64,000 nucleotides of DNA from Ardenticatenaceae bacterium. GTDB lineage: Bacteria; Chloroflexota; Anaerolineae; Promineifilales; Promineifilaceae. Below, piece after piece: positions 60,823-64,000 of this stretch. The notes below the pieces were generated by a model. The model was given only the letters and a program-made list of their open reading frames with translations, had not been told where the DNA came from and did not search any database. Location: assembly GCA_020634415.1 (NCBI GenBank), contig JACKBT010000009.1, positions 89,227-153,226 of the forward strand, written 5' to 3'. Position 1 is the stretch's first letter; each line of letters opens with the position of its first letter. The position numbers and the translations under genes were made by a program.

Positions 60823-63687
60823 ATGACGTTTCTTGTGGCGATTTTTATTTTGTGGCTGGCGGCTGTGGTGGTGTGGGGCATGGGCAAATGGCTGCCGGTA
60901 ACGGCCGTTCGCGGTTGGCTCCTCTCTCTTTTTCCGGCGGCGAGTTTTGGCTTGTTACTGTGGCAAACGGGGGGATTGGGGGAAACGGCCGTTACCCACA
61001 CCATCCCCTGGATCAGCCCACTCAACCTGAGCCTAAGCATCTACTTCGATGCCCTGGCCGCCCTCTTTGCCCTGCTGGTAACAGGCATCGGCACCCTGAT
61101 CATCATCTACGCAGGTTACTACTTCGCTCAGGATAGAGAAGCCAATCGCTTCCTGGCCTACCTCTTCCTCTTCATGGGCATGATGCTGGGCGTGGTACTG
61201 GCCGGCGACGTGCTGACTCTGTTCATCTTTTGGGAAGGCACCAGCATCACCAGCTTCTTGCTGGTGGCCTACAAATACCAATACGAGGCGGCGCGGCGCG
61301 GCGCGTTCAAGGCCCTGTTCATTACCGGCGGCGGCGGCATTGCCCTGCTGGCGGGTCTGCTGTTCGTCAGCTTCATCGCTGGCGGCACAGACTTTGCCAC
61401 GATTTTAGCCAGCGGCGAGACCATTCGCGCCAGTGAGCTGTATCTGGTGGCTCTGGGGCTGGTGGCTTTTGGGGCCTTCACCAAATCGGCGCAAACGCCC
61501 GCCCACATCTGGCTGCCAGCGGCCATGAGTGCGCCCACGCCCGCCAGTGCCTTTTTGCACAGCGCCACGATGGTCAAAGCGGGCATTTATCTGCTGGCGC
61601 GGCTTAATCCCGCCCTGGGGCAAACGGAAGCGTGGTTTTGGCTGCTCAGTCTCTTTGGCCTGCTGACGATGGTGACGGGGGCTTACTTGGGCACAAAGCA
61701 GCAAGATTTGAAGGCCCTGTTGGCCTATTCGACCATCTCGCAGTTGGGCATTTTGATGATGCTGATTGGGCAGGACACAGAGATTGCGTTTAAGGCGTTG
61801 GTGATTGGGGTTGTGGCCCATGCGTTTTATAAATCGGCGTTGTTTATGTTGGCGGGGGTGGTGGATTTGGCGGCGGGGACGCGGGTGGTGGGGCGGTTGG
61901 GCGGCTTGCGTCAGCGGATGCCGCTGACGTTTGCGCTGGTGGTGATGGCGGCCCTGTCGCTGGCGGGGCTGCCGCCGCTGTTTGGTTTTTTGGCGAAGGA
62001 GACGTTGCTGGCAACGGCCGTTCATCCCTCTTTACCCACCGTCATCTCCTGGCTCTTCACCGGAGCCATTGTGGTGGCGGCTGCCTTTAAGCTGGTGCAG
62101 GCTGGGCTGGTGACTGTAGATGTGTTCATGGGGCCGCCGCGGGGGGCCAGCCTTCAGGCGCAAGAGGCGGCGTGGGGGATGCTGCTTATGCCGGCTGTAC
62201 CTGCGCTGCTGTCGCTGGCGTTGGGGCTGCTGCCAGAGCCGAAAGTGGTGGCGGAATTCCTGGGCGCGGCGGCGGCGGCCGCGTTTGGGGCTAAGGTCAA
62301 GGTGTCGTTGGCATTGTGGACGGGGCTGAATGTGCCTCTGCTGCTGTCGCTGCTGGCGATTGGGCTGGGCAGTTTGCTCTTTTGGCAGCGGCGGCGGCTG
62401 GTGGCCTGGCAGCACCGCCTGCCCGATGGGTCGTTTGACCATTTGTATGAGGGTGTGCTGGGGGCGCTGGATAAGGCGGCGTGGGGGGTGACGCGGCTGC
62501 AAACGGGGCAACTGCGCCATTACCTGACGGTGATGATGGTGGCGATGGTGGCGTTGGTGGTGGTGGTGAGCGGCGGACAGTGGCCGGCTTTGGCGGGGGA
62601 TGGGCGGGTTTTGTCGGGGCTGCGGGCGGAGTTTGATGTGATTCGGCTGTTGGCTTTGGTAACGGCCGTTGGGGCGGCCCTGGCCTCGGTGGTGATTAAG
62701 CGGGATTTCTTTGCCATTTTGGCGCTGGGCGCGGCTGGGTTGGGGGTGGCTGTGTATATGGCGGTGGAACCGGCCCCGGATGTGGCTTTGGTGCAGATTG
62801 TGGTGGATGTGTTGGCGACGGTGATTCTGGTGTTGGCAATCGGCCGTTTGCCGCGCCGCCAGCGGGAAGCGGCGCAAAAGCTGAATGCGGGGGTGCAGTG
62901 GCGTAATCTGCTGGTGGCGATGTTGGGTGGGCTGCTGGTGACGGTGCTAAGTTTGAATGCGCTCATTTCTCGGCCGCGTGTTAGCGCGGTGACTCCTTTT
63001 TACAATGAAAATGCCAGGCCGCTGACGGGGGCCAGTGATATTGTGGGGGCGATTATTGTGGATTTTCGGGCGTTGGATACGCTGGTGGAGATTGCTGTTT
63101 TTAGTCTGGCAGGGCTGGGGGTGTATACGCTGCTGCGGTTTGCGGCACGGCGGCATGATGATCATGGGCAGGCGTTGGCGGAGGGGGCGTGGTGGGGTAG
63201 ACGGCCGTTTGCCACGCAAGGCATTGGTGGTGAACAGGCATCCCGCTATATCCGCGCTGTGGCGGATGGGCTGCTGCCCATTGCCATGATGATTGCGGCC
63301 ATTCACATGCTGTACGGCCATGATCAGCCGGGCGATGGGTTTACGGCGGGGGTGATGATGGGGCTGGCGATTGGGTTGAAGTATGTGGTGTTTGGCTTTC
63401 GGGAGACGCGGCAGCGGTTGTGGTGGCTCTATCCGCGCCAGATTATGGGGGTGGGTGTGCTGCTGGTGGTGGTGAATGGGCTGGCGGCATGGCTGCTTAA
63501 TGGCTTTTTCCTGGCTCCCGTTGATTATGGGGCACTGCTTCATTTGCCGCTGCCAGCGGGGGTGAAGCTGAGTTCGGGCTTTTTGTTTGAGGTGGCGATT
63601 GCGCTGGCGGTTTTGGGCAGTGTGAGTGTGATGCTGGATACGCTGGGGCGGCCAGCGGTGGATGTGGAGACATTGACTGGTGATTGA
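60823..63687 (+). CDS. mnhA: Mrp-type Na+/H+ antiporter subunit A fused to MnhB
   Basis: 954 residues, starting 18 bp after the M50 gene. The N-terminal two-thirds is a NuoL/MrpA-type channel subunit: AGYYFAQDREANRFLAYLFLF, EGTSITSFLLVAYK, KSAQTPAHIWLPAAMSAPTPASAFLHSATMVKAG. The C-terminal part (about 790-945) matches subunit B (RYIRAVADGLLPIAMMIAAIHMLYGHDQPGDGFTAGVMMG). The two are usually separate genes. Antiporter activity supports pH and Na+ homeostasis. Confidence 0.9.
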   Translation: MTFLVAIFILWLAAVVVWGMGKWLPVTAVRGWLLSLFPAASFGLLLWQTGGLGETAVTHTIPWISPLNLSLSIYFDALAALFALLVTGIGTLIIIYAGYYFAQDREANRFLAYLFLFMGMMLGVVLAGDVLTLFIFWEGTSITSFLLVAYKYQYEAARRGAFKALFITGGGGIALLAGLLFVSFIAGGTDFATILASGETIRASELYLVALGLVAFGAFTKSAQTPAHIWLPAAMSAPTPASAFLHSATMVKAGIYLLARLNPALGQTEAWFWLLSLFGLLTMVTGAYLGTKQQDLKALLAYSTISQLGILMMLIGQDTEIAFKALVIGVVAHAFYKSALFMLAGVVDLAAGTRVVGRLGGLRQRMPLTFALVVMAALSLAGLPPLFGFLAKETLLATAVHPSLPTVISWLFTGAIVVAAAFKLVQAGLVTVDVFMGPPRGASLQAQEAAWGMLLMPAVPALLSLALGLLPEPKVVAEFLGAAAAAAFGAKVKVSLALWTGLNVPLLLSLLAIGLGSLLFWQRRRLVAWQHRLPDGSFDHLYEGVLGALDKAAWGVTRLQTGQLRHYLTVMMVAMVALVVVVSGGQWPALAGDGRVLSGLRAEFDVIRLLALVTAVGAALASVVIKRDFFAILALGAAGLGVAVYMAVEPAPDVALVQIVVDVLATVILVLAIGRLPRRQREAAQKLNAGVQWRNLLVAMLGGLLVTVLSLNALISRPRVSAVTPFYNENARPLTGASDIVGAIIVDFRALDTLVEIAVFSLAGLGVYTLLRFAARRHDDHGQALAEGAWWGRRPFATQGIGGEQASRYIRAVADGLLPIAMMIAAIHMLYGHDQPGDGFTAGVMMGLAIGLKYVVFGFRETRQRLWWLYPRQIMGVGVLLVVVNGLAAWLLNGFFLAPVDYGALLHLPLPAGVKLSSGFLFEVAIALAVLGSVSVMLDTLGRPAVDVETLTGD

Positions 63688-63722
63688 AGTCACCGTTGTG
63701 AATGTTTTGACCGGAGTGTGAT

Positions 63723-64000
63723 ATGGAACTTTTAACGGCGATAGGTATTGGGGTTTTGTTTGGTGTGGCGTTGTATCAGATGTTGCAGCGGAATGTGATT
63801 CGCTCGGCGATGGGGGTGATTTTGCTGGGCAGTGCCATTAATCTGTTTTTGCTGGCGGCGGGCAGTGTGAATGGGGTGGTGCCGGCTTACAGCACGGTTG
63901 CGGGGCTGCGGGCGGATGCGTTGCCACAGGCTTTGGTGTTAACGGCCGTTGTCATCAGCATGGGTGGTCTGGCCTTTATCTTGTCTATGCTCTACATCAT
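63723..64000 (+). CDS. mnhC: Mrp-type antiporter subunit C (NuoK-like), 3' end outside window
   Basis: Starts ATG 63723 with MELLTAIGIGVLFGVALYQMLQRNVIRSAMGVILLG, then TAVVISMGGLAFILSM. Three membrane segments as in MnhC/NuoK. The window ends inside the gene. Follows subunit A/B by 35 bp, and subunits D-G are expected to follow. Confidence 0.9.
   Translation, partial: MELLTAIGIGVLFGVALYQMLQRNVIRSAMGVILLGSAINLFLLAAGSVNGVVPAYSTVAGLRADALPQALVLTAVVISMGGLAFILSMLYI

Larger units (their letters stand above)
1..64000. repeat. Highly iterated palindrome ACGGCCGT across the window
   Basis: Hand tally of about 110-120 perfect ACGGCCGT octamers, most in the form AACGGCCGTT or with an A/T flank; about 20 more have TCGGCCGT. 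At 55% G+C about 1.4 copies are expected by chance. Copies lie inside genes on both strands and all frames (Thr-Ala-Val, Asn-Gly-Arg, Arg-Pro-Phe) and in spacers. Sparse stretches include 23.9-26.2 kb, 42.4-43.0 kb and 46.6-48.3 kb. Confidence 0.9.

Overview
The window looks like a chromosomal segment of a filamentous or facultatively aerobic Chloroflexota (Anaerolineae/Ardenticatenia-like) bacterium. The basis is protein style rather than a marker gene: a Rieske/b6-type cytochrome b/diheme cytochrome c complex, SpoVS, an orphan CoxL-like molybdoenzyme, RRM RNA-binding proteins, an ECF sigma factor paired with a DUF5667-like Thr/Pro-rich surface protein, and secreted proteins ending in a YLPF..K-type tail. 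No rRNA and only one tRNA are present.

Layout. 0-10 kb: end of a DnaC-like ATPase, LysM protein, secreted 5'-nucleotidase, a frameshifted FmdB zinc ribbon, RRM protein, GNAT plus CoxL-like enzyme, a three-gene zinc-ribbon membrane operon, RidA and a CoA-type Nudix hydrolase. 10-17 kb: two tandem OmpR-type regulators, gnd-zwf (oxidative pentose phosphate), PIG-L deacetylase, and an AhpD-like protein with an in-frame UGA in its CxxC motif. 17-27 kb: sigma/DUF5667 pair, CHAD protein, bc-type respiratory operon, tRNA-Val, dcd, argS. 27-38 kb: 13-repeat secreted propeller protein, EutB/EutC-like pair, deaminase, PlsC, MFS, ribA. 38-50 kb: accessory/defence-like stretch with a 1251-aa STAND NTPase carrying 14 WD40 repeats, small AT-rich cargo genes flanked by direct repeats, an AbiEii-type toxin pair and an MrfA-like helicase with an HNH insertion. 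50-55 kb: an AT-rich intergenic region with phased DnaA boxes and a large palindrome, spoVS, and 3.4 kb further a parS-like site: a candidate replication-origin neighbourhood. 55-64 kb: YhaM-like exonuclease, a decayed glycosyltransferase, SDR, DUF2294, an M50 protease and the start of an Mrp antiporter operon.

The most pervasive signal is not a gene. The palindrome ACGGCCGT (usually AACGGCCGTT) recurs well over 100 times by hand tally, in coding DNA in all frames and on both strands, where about one or two copies are expected by chance. It behaves like the HIP1 element of cyanobacteria. A second layer is a set of hairpin-forming spacers built from quasi-tandem heptamers (GTAATCG-, GAGACTG- and GTGTATTG-type); the GAGACTG type has also entered the WD40 gene in frame five times. 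The best single-gene discovery is the probable selenoprotein at 15980-16585.

All counts and alignments were done by eye; family names are from recognised motifs, not from searches.
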